A stretch of 64,000 nucleotides of DNA from the NCBI RefSeq assembly GCF_000820705.1, contig NZ_CCXI01000133.1, forward strand, positions 1-64,000, in the 5' to 3' direction. Positions 1 through 7,884 of this stretch are shown in pieces (position 1 is the first letter of the stretch; the number at the start of each line of letters is the position of its first letter). The position numbers and the translations under genes are program-made. Source of the stretch: Clostridium polynesiense (lineage in GTDB: Bacteria; Bacillota; Clostridia; Clostridiales; Clostridiaceae). The notes under the pieces were generated by a model. That model ran no database searches. It was given only the letters and a program-made list of their open reading frames with translations, and was not told the DNA's origin.

Positions 1-525
1 TCCTAAAATAGGTGTTCCTCCAAATTCTTTTGCTGCTGTATATCCTACCAGTATATATAAGAACACAAAGGGTGAACTTGAAAACAGTCCTAAAAGCTGG
101 GAAATCTCATTGGTCTCACTTACAACACCGAAGGTTTTTAAAAGGTGATTCACTCCCATTAGCATACCGCCGCCTACCAGTGCCGGTATTAAAGGAACAA
201 ATATATTAGATAACCTTTTCATAACTCCTTTAATACCTTTAGGATATGCTTTTTTCTCAGTGGTATTAGTTTCAAAACCGCCCATCAGCTCAATCATTTC
301 CTTATATACTTCATCAACTAATCCCACTCCAAGTATTACCTGAAACTGTTCGCTTCTTACCAAGGCAGTAACTACCTTATCCAGATTTTTAATCGCTTCA
401 GTATCTGCTTTTTTATTATCCTTTAAAGTTAATCTTAATCTTGTGGCACAGTGAGTAACTGCATCAATATTTTCCTTTCCTCCTACGTTCTGAAGTATTT
501 TTTCAGCTAATTCTCTTGACGTCAT
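1..525 (-). CDS. scrA: Sucrose-type PTS permease, EIIBC component (3' part outside window)
   Basis: PTS permease that imports and phosphorylates a sugar at the membrane, probably sucrose. The 175 residues seen begin with a glucose-family EIIB domain whose phosphocysteine is Cys26 in the motif THCATRLR. A linker follows to about residue 105, and then the first membrane segments of EIIC (IFVPLIPALVGGGMLMG). Sucrose is inferred from the adjacent sucrose-6-phosphate hydrolase and the antiterminator; trehalose or beta-glucoside permeases share these motifs. The start at 525 follows GGGAGG with good spacing. The gene runs off the left edge, so any EIIA domain cannot be judged. It sits behind an antiterminator target at 644-672. 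Confidence 0.9.
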   Translation of the reverse strand, partial: MTSRELAEKILQNVGGKENIDAVTHCATRLRLTLKDNKKADTEAIKNLDKVVTALVRSEQFQVILGVGLVDEVYKEMIELMGGFETNTTEKKAYPKGIKGVMKRLSNIFVPLIPALVGGGMLMGVNHLLKTFGVVSETNEISQLLGLFSSSPFVFLYILVGYTAAKEFGGTPILG

Positions 526-602
526 AACCTATTACCTCCCTTATAATATTTTTTAATGATTTACCTTTAATAATAAGTTCTTAATAACTGTACTGATAAA
601 TA

Positions 603-649
603 AAAAAAGACCAAAAATTCAAAGAACGCTCTTTGATATTTTTGGTCTT
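603..649 (-). terminator. Conditional terminator in the scrA leader
   Basis: Long hairpin with arms AGACCAAAAA and TTTTTGGTCT followed by a T-run on the minus strand. The 5' side of its stem overlaps the antiterminator target at 644-672. This is the standard layout in which SacT/LicT binding to the target prevents the terminator from folding. Confidence 0.85.
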
Positions 650-672
650 GCCTGCATTACCAGTAACAATCC
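644..672 (-). promoter_or_regulatory. RAT: ribonucleic antiterminator target for the SacT/LicT protein (scrA leader)
   Basis: Read on the minus strand it starts GGATTGTTACTG, continues GTAATGCAGGCAAGACC and runs into the terminator stem. This closely matches the known RAT consensus of the SacT/SacY/LicT family. The protein at 818-1654 is the obvious binder. Confidence 0.88.
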
Positions 673-712
673 GAATATTTATTTTATATGAAAATGATAT
701 CATATTTTCCAT

Positions 713-721
713 ATTATATCA
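713..721 (-). promoter_or_regulatory. Extended -10 promoter for scrA
   Basis: Minus strand reads TGATATAAT, a perfect -10 with a TG extension, about 40 bases upstream of the RAT. I see no good -35 at 16-18 bases, which is common for extended -10 promoters. Confidence 0.5.
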
Positions 722-817
722 ATAAATAATATGTGAACATTTAATTATATTTAACCTAGGTAAAAATAAATCCAACAGTAAGGATTTTCTTGAATCTTTA
801 GTATTTCCAAGGTAATA

Positions 818-1654
818 TTAAGGTTTTTTTCTTATTCTTTCAATGTGAAGAGATATATAGCATAACTCTGTTTCATCAAAATAAATATTATAAGAATCCT
901 TTAAAAAATCTCTTATTTTAACTGCACAAGCATAGGATTGTGTATATTTTTCCTTAATCATAAGTATAAGTTCTAAATCCAAATCATGAAATTCCTTATT
1001 GTCCTCTTTCCTTTGAAGTGCAAAGCGGAGATGAGTAACAAGCCTTTCATAAGATAATATGTCTTTATCTATATCTATATTCATTTCACCCTGGATTATA
1101 TCTATCATGTCTCTTATTATTTTAGCTGCATCTATAGATTCCTCCAAAGTGCTGTTGGTATATACGGCGTGAATGTGAAGAGCAATATATCCAGCCTCAT
1201 CTATGGGAAGCTTTGTACTAAGCTCCTCATTGATTATTTCTACAGCCCATTTACCAATTTCAAATTCCTTTTTATATAATAGTGCAATCTCATTAAGAAG
1301 CTTGTTTTTAATATTTAATCCTGAAGAAATCCTTTCTAAAGCAAAGGAAATATGATCCGCAAGCACTATATGGATATGTTCTTTAAGCCTTGTTTCAAGC
1401 TTTTCTTCTGCATAGTTAATTATTTTTTCTGCAATTCTTATGTGCTCAGTAGGTATGGTTTCCAGTATCTTTTTAAAAGCCTCGTATTCCTTTTCTTCTT
1501 TAGGTTCAAATATTTTTTCAATTCTTTCTATGGGCACTATATCTTTTACTTTTTTCTGAAAACCAATGCCCGATCCCATTACAATTTTTTCAGCTCCATT
1601 ATCCTCTACTAATAAAGCATTGTTGTTAAATACCTTCTTTACCCTCAACCCCAT
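818..1654 (-). CDS. sacT: BglG/SacT-family transcription antiterminator
   Basis: RNA-binding antiterminator controlled by PTS phosphorylation. Residues 1-55 form the CAT RNA-binding domain, with the typical opening MGLRVKKVFNNNALLVED. PRD1 covers about 65-170 with histidines in LADH and LHIH, and PRD2 about 175-278 with VTHL and SLHIE. At about 278 residues it has the family length. GTG and ATG lie side by side at 1657 and 1654; ATG with AGGA five bases upstream is preferred. It lies 51 bases downstream of scrB, and RAT sites precede both scrB and scrA, so it should induce the whole module and its own gene when sucrose is present. Sucrose specificity is inferred from neighbours. Confidence 0.9.
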   Translation of the reverse strand: MGLRVKKVFNNNALLVEDNGAEKIVMGSGIGFQKKVKDIVPIERIEKIFEPKEEKEYEAFKKILETIPTEHIRIAEKIINYAEEKLETRLKEHIHIVLADHISFALERISSGLNIKNKLLNEIALLYKKEFEIGKWAVEIINEELSTKLPIDEAGYIALHIHAVYTNSTLEESIDAAKIIRDMIDIIQGEMNIDIDKDILSYERLVTHLRFALQRKEDNKEFHDLDLELILMIKEKYTQSYACAVKIRDFLKDSYNIYFDETELCYISLHIERIRKKP

Positions 1655-1707
1655 CACATCCTGACATCACCTTATTATGCAATGATTTCCCCATCCTTTC
1701 ATCGCTT

Positions 1708-3180
1708 TTATATCTCCCATTTTCTTACGGATTTTATGTTTACCCTTCCATTATTGGATAAAAACCAAATATCTGTACTCAGCATATCAGGAAACACCCT
1801 GCTGGTAAATACTTCCTCGCCATTATTAACAAATATTTCAACAGAGGAATTATCTGAAAATATTCTCAAGCTCTTAAGTTCATTAGAAAGTCTGCAGCCC
1901 CTGATACCCTTAAGATTTTTTCCACTTTTATTTCTATCTAGGATAATGAGTTTTTTGTCTCTGCTGTAATTCAAAAGTGTGTATTCATCTTTACTTTTGG
2001 AGGTTCTGAGCTTTATTCCGAACTCTTCAGCATCTATCTCCTCAATTATTATTTCCAGCTCGAAGTTATTTCCTGATATATTCTCCAGCTGAATTTCCTC
2101 ATCTGTGATAGTTACATGATTATAAGCGATTTCCTCCTTTCTCAAACTTTTCAATTCCTCTACAGGACTTTGATGGAGCTTTTCCCCTATCAGCTTCAGC
2201 TCTCGTGGTATTGTCAAGCAGTGCATCCATCTGAATTTTTCAGTGGGATGTACATCTCCCGGCATTCCCATCCATCCTATTAATAGAACTCTGTTTTTAC
2301 TGTCCTCGGTAATTTGAGGAGCATAAAATTCAAAGCCTCTGTCCATTTCTGTAAATCCTTTATGCTTCAGCACACCGCTGCTGTAATCCAGCTTTCCCGC
2401 CAGATATCCGCATTGAAAGAGATTATTGTATAATAACCCCTGAGGCTCTACCCCCTGAGGGCAGCAGATTAATATATCCTTATCTTCCATATTGAATAAA
2501 TTAGGGCATTCCCACATATAGCCGAAATCCTCTAAGCCTTCCATATTGCTTCCTGCAGTTGCCCCTACAAAATCCCAATTCAATAAATCCCTGGATTTAT
2601 ATAAAAGTACCCTTCCTTCTTCTTTATCCGTTTGTGCACCTATCACCATATACCACAAACCATTCTTTTGCCACAGCTTAGGGTCTCTGAAATGAGCTGT
2701 AAATCCTGAGGGCTGCTTATCTATAACAGGATTGCTGCTGTGTTTAATAAACTTCACACCATCAGTACTTTCAGCCAAGCACTGATATGCTTCTCTGTTC
2801 CTTTCCTCGTCCAGTACATTACCTGTATACATAAGAGTCAAAACACCTTTATTCTTTACTGCTGATCCTGAATAGCAGCCATTTTTTTCGTACCACTCAC
2901 TAGGAGCTAAAGCTATGGGAAGCTCCTCCCAGTTAATCAGATCTCTGCTTTTTACATGAGCCCAATACACCATCTTTTCCCCAGGATAAAAAGGGTTGAA
3001 TTGATAAAAAACGTGATACTCTCCATTGAATTCAATAAAGCCATTAGGGTCATTTAAAAATCCTACAGGAGGCTGAATATGATATTTCTGCCTAAAGCAG
3101 TCTTTCTCTACCAGCTTCTTATTTTCGTTAATTTCCTTATGTGCCCTGTTTAAAAGCTCTTGCTCTCTGTTCATCCGCAT
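1708..3180 (-). CDS. scrB: Sucrose-6-phosphate hydrolase (GH32)
   Basis: Cytoplasmic GH32 invertase that splits sucrose-6-phosphate, the product of the PTS, into glucose-6-phosphate and fructose. The catalytic residues are visible: nucleophile Asp44 in FLNDPNG, the transition-state stabiliser in FRDPK, and the acid/base Glu in WECPN. The five-bladed propeller spans roughly residues 30-330 and a C-terminal beta-sandwich follows. At 490 residues it has the usual length. AGGAG lies 4 bases before the first ATG and 10 before Met3, so either could be used. It is the first gene of the scrB-sacT transcript and is preceded by its own RAT/terminator at 3238-3320. Confidence 0.93.
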   Translation of the reverse strand: MRMNREQELLNRAHKEINENKKLVEKDCFRQKYHIQPPVGFLNDPNGFIEFNGEYHVFYQFNPFYPGEKMVYWAHVKSRDLINWEELPIALAPSEWYEKNGCYSGSAVKNKGVLTLMYTGNVLDEERNREAYQCLAESTDGVKFIKHSSNPVIDKQPSGFTAHFRDPKLWQKNGLWYMVIGAQTDKEEGRVLLYKSRDLLNWDFVGATAGSNMEGLEDFGYMWECPNLFNMEDKDILICCPQGVEPQGLLYNNLFQCGYLAGKLDYSSGVLKHKGFTEMDRGFEFYAPQITEDSKNRVLLIGWMGMPGDVHPTEKFRWMHCLTIPRELKLIGEKLHQSPVEELKSLRKEEIAYNHVTITDEEIQLENISGNNFELEIIIEEIDAEEFGIKLRTSKSKDEYTLLNYSRDKKLIILDRNKSGKNLKGIRGCRLSNELKSLRIFSDNSSVEIFVNNGEEVFTSRVFPDMLSTDIWFLSNNGRVNIKSVRKWEI

Positions 3181-3237
3181 AACACTCCTTTAATATTTTT
3201 ATTATGCATTGACTTCAATATAAGCCTTTATATAATA

Positions 3238-3298
3238 AAAGACCTAAAAGAACGGATTTATCCTATACAAAGATATTTCCCCGAACTTTTAGGTCTTG
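3238..3298 (-). terminator. Conditional terminator in the scrB leader
   Basis: Hairpin with 11-bp outer arms (CTTTTAGGTCT type) and an inner CGG/CCG pairing, followed by a modest T-rich tail on the minus strand. Its 5' arm overlaps the RAT at 3292-3320. Confidence 0.8.
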
Positions 3299-3320
3299 CC
3301 TGCTTTACCAGTAACAATCC
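3292..3320 (-). promoter_or_regulatory. RAT: second antiterminator target (scrB leader)
   Basis: On the minus strand it begins GGATTGTTACTG and ends AGCAGGCAAGACC. It is nearly identical to the RAT before scrA, differing by one base inside the loop region. It shows that scrB-sacT and scrA are separate transcripts under the same antiterminator. Confidence 0.88.
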
Positions 3321-3343
3321 TCAATATTTAATTCAATATATAT

Positions 3344-3802
3344 TTATTCACCTTTTGCATTCTTTATGCTGTTATATCTTACCAACAAAACTGTAACCAT
3401 TCCTCCTAAAGAAAACACAGCATAAATCAAGGATAATTTTTTTCCTAAAGCTCTATATACCGTATAGGAAAAAAATATATTTATTGCTGATATCAATATA
3501 AGAGACTTTAAATTATCCATAAATTTAGGATAGATATTTATAAACATAGGGATTAAAGAGGAATAAATTATCATTATTAACCCTATTATAAGAATTCCTA
3601 AAATTAATACTCCTAAAAATGACCATCCGCTGTCTTTTCCTTGAACCACAGCTCTATATCTGGCCGCTTTAATTATTAAACTGCTGATAAAATATAACCC
3701 CACTAACATTCCTGCAAATATAACTGATGAAACTATATTTGACTTTATACAGTCTTTTATGGTAAATTCCTTAAATTCATTTTTTCTCATAATAGCATTC
3801 AT
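3344..3802 (-). CDS. Small integral membrane protein, unknown function
   Basis: 152 residues with about four hydrophobic segments (roughly residues 24-46, 60-84, 100-117 and 123-142) and a short basic tail. No motif I recognise. It is transcribed in the same direction as the citrate/oxaloacetate decarboxylase genes and is the last gene before the sucrose leader, so it may be carried on the end of that operon. The first ATG sits directly against AAAGGA; Met5 (ATG at 3790) is an alternative start. Confidence 0.6.
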   Translation of the reverse strand: MNAIMRKNEFKEFTIKDCIKSNIVSSVIFAGMLVGLYFISSLIIKAARYRAVVQGKDSGWSFLGVLILGILIIGLIMIIYSSLIPMFINIYPKFMDNLKSLILISAINIFFSYTVYRALGKKLSLIYAVFSLGGMVTVLLVRYNSIKNAKGE

Positions 3803-3891
3803 TCCTTTATCAGAAATATATTCTATTATTCTGCTTATTAATTTGAATTATACTATACAAATGAATATTTTACCATATAAAACCCAAATTA

Positions 3892-4065
3892 TTATTTATT
3901 TCCATGACTTTTGTCACTTGTCAGGTGCCTGGCACTTGGAAAAATTTTCAATAAAGCTTTTATGGCTGCAAATAGCAGGGAAAGTACAAGAAAGATTCCT
4001 GTCATGCCGAAGACCATTATCTTTAAGCCTTCATAGAATACAGGGAGATTATTGTTTATATTCAT
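3892..4065 (-). CDS. oadG: Short OadG-like subunit of the sodium-pumping oxaloacetate decarboxylase (membrane part)
   Basis: A 57-residue protein, easily missed. One membrane helix at about residues 14-36 is preceded by NLPVFYEGLKIMVFGM, the pattern of OadG/MmdD gamma and delta subunits, which anchor the alpha subunit to the beta pump. GAGG lies seven bases before the ATG at 4065, and the gene follows oadB by 35 bases. The usual soluble tail is missing: after PSARHL the reading frame runs through a dispersed repeat (3911-3935) and stops. A separate small gene at 5658-5861 resembles the missing C-terminal part. Identification is by topology, sequence feel and context. Confidence 0.72.
   Translation of the reverse strand: MNINNNLPVFYEGLKIMVFGMTGIFLVLSLLFAAIKALLKIFPSARHLTSDKSHGNK
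3911..3935. repeat. Dispersed GGTGCC-type repeat, copy 1
   Basis: Twenty-five bases identical to 39128-39152, ending in the near-palindromic core GGTGCCTGGCAC. This copy lies inside the end of the OadG-like gene and encodes its last residues. A third, much larger palindromic version is at 61936-61990. Confidence 0.8.
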
Positions 4066-4100
4066 TTTGATTCCTCATTTCTAAAGTAGTAAAATTAGTT

Positions 4101-5237
4101 TTAAACAAAGTAAGCAAGGATAAGTCCTCCGGCTATAACAGAGGCTATCTGCCCTGCCACATTAGCTCCTACAGCATACATAAGCACAAAGTTTTGAGGA
4201 TCCTCCTTCTGAGCCATCTTCTGTATAACCCTTGCAGACATTGGGAAAGCAGATATTCCTGCTGCTCCTATCATAGGATTTATAAGGGGCTTTCCTGCTG
4301 CCTTTTTAAATATATTGATTATTTTAGCAAAAACAACTCCTCCGATGGTATCAAAAATGAAAGCAATAAGTCCAAAGCCTATGATGAGAAGGGTTTTAAA
4401 TTGAATAAACTCCTCCCCGGTCATTTTAGTTGCTATAGTTATGCCAAGAAGTATGGTAACTATATTAACCAGCTCATTTTGAGCTGTACTGGACAATCTG
4501 TCCAACACACCGCATTCTCTTAATAAATTACCAAACATTAAAAAACCGATTAATGGAAGAGATATAGGAGCTATTAATCCTGCAACTATGGTAATCACTA
4601 TAGGAAACAAAATTTTAGTAGCTTTAGATACCCCTGCAGCTTCATATTTCATTTTTATTTGACGCTCTTTTTTAGTAGTTACCAGCTTTATGGCAAAAGG
4701 CTGAATTATAGGTACAAGAGCCATATAGGAATAAGCTGCAATAGTAACTGGTCCTATAAGATTCTTTGCCAGCTGGCTGGTTACAAAAATTGAAGTAGGT
4801 CCGTCTGCTGCCCCTATAATTCCAATGGAGGCCGCCTCTCTTATGTTGAAGCCGCCAAAAAGTCCTGCAACGCATATGGTAAAGAATATCCCAAATTGAG
4901 CAGCAGCTCCGAAAAGCAGCATGAATGGGTTTTGCAGAAGAGGCCCGAAGTCTATCATCGCTCCAATACCTATGAATATTAAAAGAGGAAACATTTCAGT
5001 AGCTATACCACCGGCAAATAGGAAGTCTAATATTCCTTCTACCTTGGTTCCTCCAATAATCTGTGTAAGCACTCCTGTTCCCGGGAAGTTTACCAGCATG
5101 GCTCCAAATCCCATAGGCAAAAGCAGAGCCGGTTCATATTCCTTTTCTATAGCTAAATAAATTAAAATTCCACCTATAATCCACATTATAATCTGCTTCA
5201 TGGTAAGTGATGCAATCCCTTGTATTAATATTTCCAT
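4101..5237 (-). CDS. oadB: Oxaloacetate decarboxylase beta subunit (sodium pump)
   Basis: Integral membrane subunit that decarboxylates carboxybiotin and exports sodium ions. It shows about nine to eleven hydrophobic segments. The family's key aspartate is in GAADGPTSIF (about residue 145), and a second polar membrane stretch GAAGISAFPMSARV is present near the C-terminus. Around 378 residues is typical of the shorter clostridial form. Starts: TTG at 5243 or ATG at 5237; ATG fits a GGGAG site eight bases upstream. It follows the biotin carrier by about 24 bases. MmdB or GcdB are close homologues, but the citrate lyase genes upstream point to oxaloacetate. Confidence 0.93.
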   Translation of the reverse strand: MEILIQGIASLTMKQIIMWIIGGILIYLAIEKEYEPALLLPMGFGAMLVNFPGTGVLTQIIGGTKVEGILDFLFAGGIATEMFPLLIFIGIGAMIDFGPLLQNPFMLLFGAAAQFGIFFTICVAGLFGGFNIREAASIGIIGAADGPTSIFVTSQLAKNLIGPVTIAAYSYMALVPIIQPFAIKLVTTKKERQIKMKYEAAGVSKATKILFPIVITIVAGLIAPISLPLIGFLMFGNLLRECGVLDRLSSTAQNELVNIVTILLGITIATKMTGEEFIQFKTLLIIGFGLIAFIFDTIGGVVFAKIINIFKKAAGKPLINPMIGAAGISAFPMSARVIQKMAQKEDPQNFVLMYAVGANVAGQIASVIAGGLILAYFV

Positions 5238-5261
5238 ATACAATTCTCCCTCCTGAGCCTA

Positions 5262-5627
5262 TTAAGCTATCTCCACAAGTGTATCCCCAGGGTTTACAGT
5301 TTGTCCTTTAGTTACACCTATATTAACCACAGTTCCATCTACCGGCGATACTATTTCATTTTCCATCTTCATAGCTTCTAATATTACAAGCAGGTCTCCC
5401 TTTTTAACTCTGTCGCCTTGCTTTACAGAAACCTCTATGATGTTGCCAGGCATAGGAGCATCCATAACTAATCCTGATCCGTTTACTTCTCCCTTTTGAG
5501 GAGCTGCTTCAGTATTCTTTACTGATGATGCTTTCTCATTCTCCAAAGCTGCACTTTGCTCTGCCGTTACCTCTTCCATTTCTACTTCATAGGTTTTTCC
5601 ATTTAGCTTTATAATATATTTTTTCAT
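5262..5627 (-). CDS. Biotin carboxyl carrier protein of the decarboxylase
   Basis: 121-residue biotinyl carrier. The biotin attachment lysine is Lys87 in EAMKMENE. Residues 55-121 form the biotinyl domain, and about residues 20-52 are a flexible Ala/Glu/Lys-rich linker. The N-terminal MKKYIIKLNGKTYEVEME is typical of OAD/MMCD carriers. It carries CO2 from the alpha-subunit carboxyltransferase to the membrane beta subunit. In Klebsiella this domain is fused to the alpha subunit; here the alpha gene lacks it, and this protein supplies it as a separate chain. Confidence 0.93.
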   Translation of the reverse strand: MKKYIIKLNGKTYEVEMEEVTAEQSAALENEKASSVKNTEAAPQKGEVNGSGLVMDAPMPGNIIEVSVKQGDRVKKGDLLVILEAMKMENEIVSPVDGTVVNIGVTKGQTVNPGDTLVEIA

Positions 5628-5657
5628 TATTTATCTCCTTCCAAGCTGATAAATCCG

Positions 5658-5861
5658 TTATTTTATTCTGGTCATCTTTGAAATGTGAAAATAGGAATCA
5701 GGCTTATCCTTTCCTGCCATGATAGAAGCCGCCAGAGCAACCACCAGCCTATCCTCTTCATCTATCTCATATTCTTCCTTTTTTAATATAGATATTTCTT
5801 CAGGCTTATCATCTATTTCTTCTTTATTGAAAAGCCTGCTTAAGCTGCTTAAAAATCCCAC
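5658..5861 (-). CDS. Small soluble OadG-tail / MmdE-like subunit
   Basis: 67 residues with no membrane segment. An amphipathic start MGFLSSLSRLFNKEE leads to an acidic linker and the C-terminal block EEDRLVVALAASIMAG with a final SYFHISKMTRIK. That block resembles the C-terminal region of OadG/MmdD and the stand-alone epsilon subunit MmdE of methylmalonyl-CoA decarboxylase. It lies between oadA and the biotin carrier gene. I infer that it and the short membrane protein at 3892-4065 together do the work of one gamma subunit. The family call is by pattern only. Confidence 0.6.
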   Translation of the reverse strand: MGFLSSLSRLFNKEEIDDKPEEISILKKEEYEIDEEDRLVVALAASIMAGKDKPDSYFHISKMTRIK

Positions 5862-5879
5862 TTTTTCACCATCCTTATT

Positions 5880-7295
5880 CTACATAGTTACAGTAATATA
5901 GTGCATTACACCCTTATCTTCCTTAGTCTCAACCTCTTCAGTGAGATGCTCTCCTTTTGTCCTGTATTCAAAAAAGCTCTTTGCCACCTGAGGAAATAAA
6001 ATATAAGAAAGCACATCTTCAAAGGATTCTGCTATTTCTCCAATCTCGTCCCTAGCCTTTTCTATTTCAGGTTTTATTAAATCTGCAGGTCTTACGGTTA
6101 TGACTTCCTCATCCCCTATAATCTTACTTCTTATTTCTTCTTTAATAGGTGCAGGTGATTTTCCATACAATCCTTTTACATATTCCTTTATCTCCTTGGG
6201 CACCATTTTATATCTCTGACCTGAAAGCACATTAAATACCGCCTGAGTTCCAACCATCTGACTTAAAGGGGTAACTAAAGGCGGATAACCTAAATCCTCC
6301 CTTACTCTTGGTATTTCTCTAAGCACTTCTTCATATTTGTCTAGCGCCCCCTGCTGCTTAAGCTGGGATAAAAGATTTGAAAGCATGCCTCCGGGAACCT
6401 GATAAGTAAGAGTCTTAGGCTCTACATCCATAACTTTAGGATTTAATATTCCATTTTCTCTGTACTTTTCTTTTATAGGCTTGAAATATTCCGCAATGTC
6501 ATTTAACAGATCCAAATTTAAATCAGTGCCTCTGCTTCCCTGGCTCAGGGTAACCGCAAGAGATTCAGTTGATGGCTGAGAAGTTCCTTCTCCAAAAGGT
6601 GATATAGCTGTATCTATTATGTCTACTCCCGCTTCCACCGCTTTAAGATAAGTCATGGATGCAATTCCGCTGGTACTATGGGTGTGAAGCTCTATAGGAA
6701 TATCTATAACCTTTTTAAGCTCCGAAACTAATTCATAAGCTGTATAGGGAGTTAATATCCCCGCCATATCCTTAATACATATAGAATGGGCCCCTAATTC
6801 CTGCATTTTCTTTGCCAGGTTTATATAATAATCTGTAGTATGTACAGGGCTTATAGTATAACTTAAGGCGCACTGGCAATGACCACCGAATTTCTTAACA
6901 GCTCTAATAGAGGTTTCCAGGTTTCTCACATCATTTAAAGCATCAAATACCCTTATTATGTCTATTCCATTTTCTATAGATTTTTCTATGAAAGCCTCCA
7001 CAACATCATCAGCATAATGCTTATAACCTAGAAGATTCTGCCCTCTCAGAAGCATTTGAAGCTTAGTTTTCTTAACCACCCTTCTTATTTTTCTCAGTCT
7101 TTCCCAGGGATCCTCCTTAAGAAATCTTAAAGAGGCGTCAAAGGTAGCTCCACCCCAAATCTCCAGTGAATAGTATCCTGCCTCATCCATTTTTTCTAAA
7201 ATAGGTATTATTTCTTCCGTACTTAATCTGGTAGCAATAAGAGATTGATGTCCATCCCTTAATGCTGTTTCAGTTATCTTTACTTTATCCACCAT
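5880..7295 (-). CDS. oadA: Oxaloacetate decarboxylase alpha subunit (carboxyltransferase)
   Basis: Transfers the carboxyl group of oxaloacetate to biotin, giving pyruvate. It has a TIM-barrel carboxyltransferase domain (about 5-270) with metal ligands Asp14 in ALRDGHQS and His204/His206 in LHTHST, and the active-site lysine Lys175 in CIKDMAG. A conserved helical domain follows to about residue 440. At 471 residues it has no biotinyl domain, in agreement with the separate carrier gene. The AAGGAG site lies inside the end of citX, whose stop codon is 3 bases upstream, so the two are translationally linked. PycB-type subunits are similar; the pump genes settle the call. Confidence 0.94.
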   Translation of the reverse strand: MVDKVKITETALRDGHQSLIATRLSTEEIIPILEKMDEAGYYSLEIWGGATFDASLRFLKEDPWERLRKIRRVVKKTKLQMLLRGQNLLGYKHYADDVVEAFIEKSIENGIDIIRVFDALNDVRNLETSIRAVKKFGGHCQCALSYTISPVHTTDYYINLAKKMQELGAHSICIKDMAGILTPYTAYELVSELKKVIDIPIELHTHSTSGIASMTYLKAVEAGVDIIDTAISPFGEGTSQPSTESLAVTLSQGSRGTDLNLDLLNDIAEYFKPIKEKYRENGILNPKVMDVEPKTLTYQVPGGMLSNLLSQLKQQGALDKYEEVLREIPRVREDLGYPPLVTPLSQMVGTQAVFNVLSGQRYKMVPKEIKEYVKGLYGKSPAPIKEEIRSKIIGDEEVITVRPADLIKPEIEKARDEIGEIAESFEDVLSYILFPQVAKSFFEYRTKGEHLTEEVETKEDKGVMHYITVTM

Positions 7296-7298
7296 TAA

Positions 7299-7871
7299 TC
7301 ACTCCTTGGTAAGTGGTAGCAGAGCCTGTTTATTAGAGTTTTCTCCAAAATATTTTAAAGCTCTGCTTTCAATGCTGCTTATCATTTCTTCTATACTGTG
7401 TTTTCTGCTTCTTGCACAGTTAAAGGCCTCCTCCTCACAGAGGAAGCACCTTCTTCCCTGAAAACCTAAATCACTTCTGGAAAGCTGCTTTCCTGTATTG
7501 TCCCATATATCAAAATCAAAGACTCTTCCTAAAGGATGGTTTTCTTCTATTCTAACTGCTGAAAACTTTAATTCATCAGCCTTCATATCAGCCACAGCAT
7601 AAAACTCAGGTCCGCTGTTTTTATAAACCGTTTCTTCCAATATAATATTTACCTTTAACTTTTCGATAGAACTCTTTATTTCCTTAATCCCTTCATGAAA
7701 AACAGATTTTATAAGTGAGTTATTCTTTACCGGTCCGGGGATATTTAATTTAAAGGATAATAAAGTTTTGCCAAACCCTTCTATAAGATTTCTTTGATGT
7801 CTTGATCTTTCTTCCCTGCTCTTTAATATGTCCTCAAGACTCTGTTCTAGACCTTGAAAGTATATACTCAC
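7299..7871 (-). CDS. citX: Apo-citrate lyase phosphoribosyl-dephospho-CoA transferase
   Basis: Attaches the prosthetic group to the citrate lyase acyl carrier CitD. The family signature is clear in the second half: HPLGRVFDFDIWD, LSRSDLGFQGRRCFLC and EEAFNCARSRKHS (about residues 121-170). At 190 residues it has full length for CitX without a fused CitG. CitG, which makes the precursor 2'-(5''-triphosphoribosyl)-3'-dephospho-CoA, is not in the window. It lies between citF (13 bases) and oadA (3 bases). Confidence 0.93.
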   Translation of the reverse strand: MSIYFQGLEQSLEDILKSREERSRHQRNLIEGFGKTLLSFKLNIPGPVKNNSLIKSVFHEGIKEIKSSIEKLKVNIILEETVYKNSGPEFYAVADMKADELKFSAVRIEENHPLGRVFDFDIWDNTGKQLSRSDLGFQGRRCFLCEEEAFNCARSRKHSIEEMISSIESRALKYFGENSNKQALLPLTKE

Positions 7872-7884
7872 TTAAAAACCTCCT

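Noticed and set aside
12-209. Plus-strand open frame at the left edge
   Set aside because: It is the complement of the scrA coding frame, which has PTS motifs and a ribosome binding site; no site precedes this frame.
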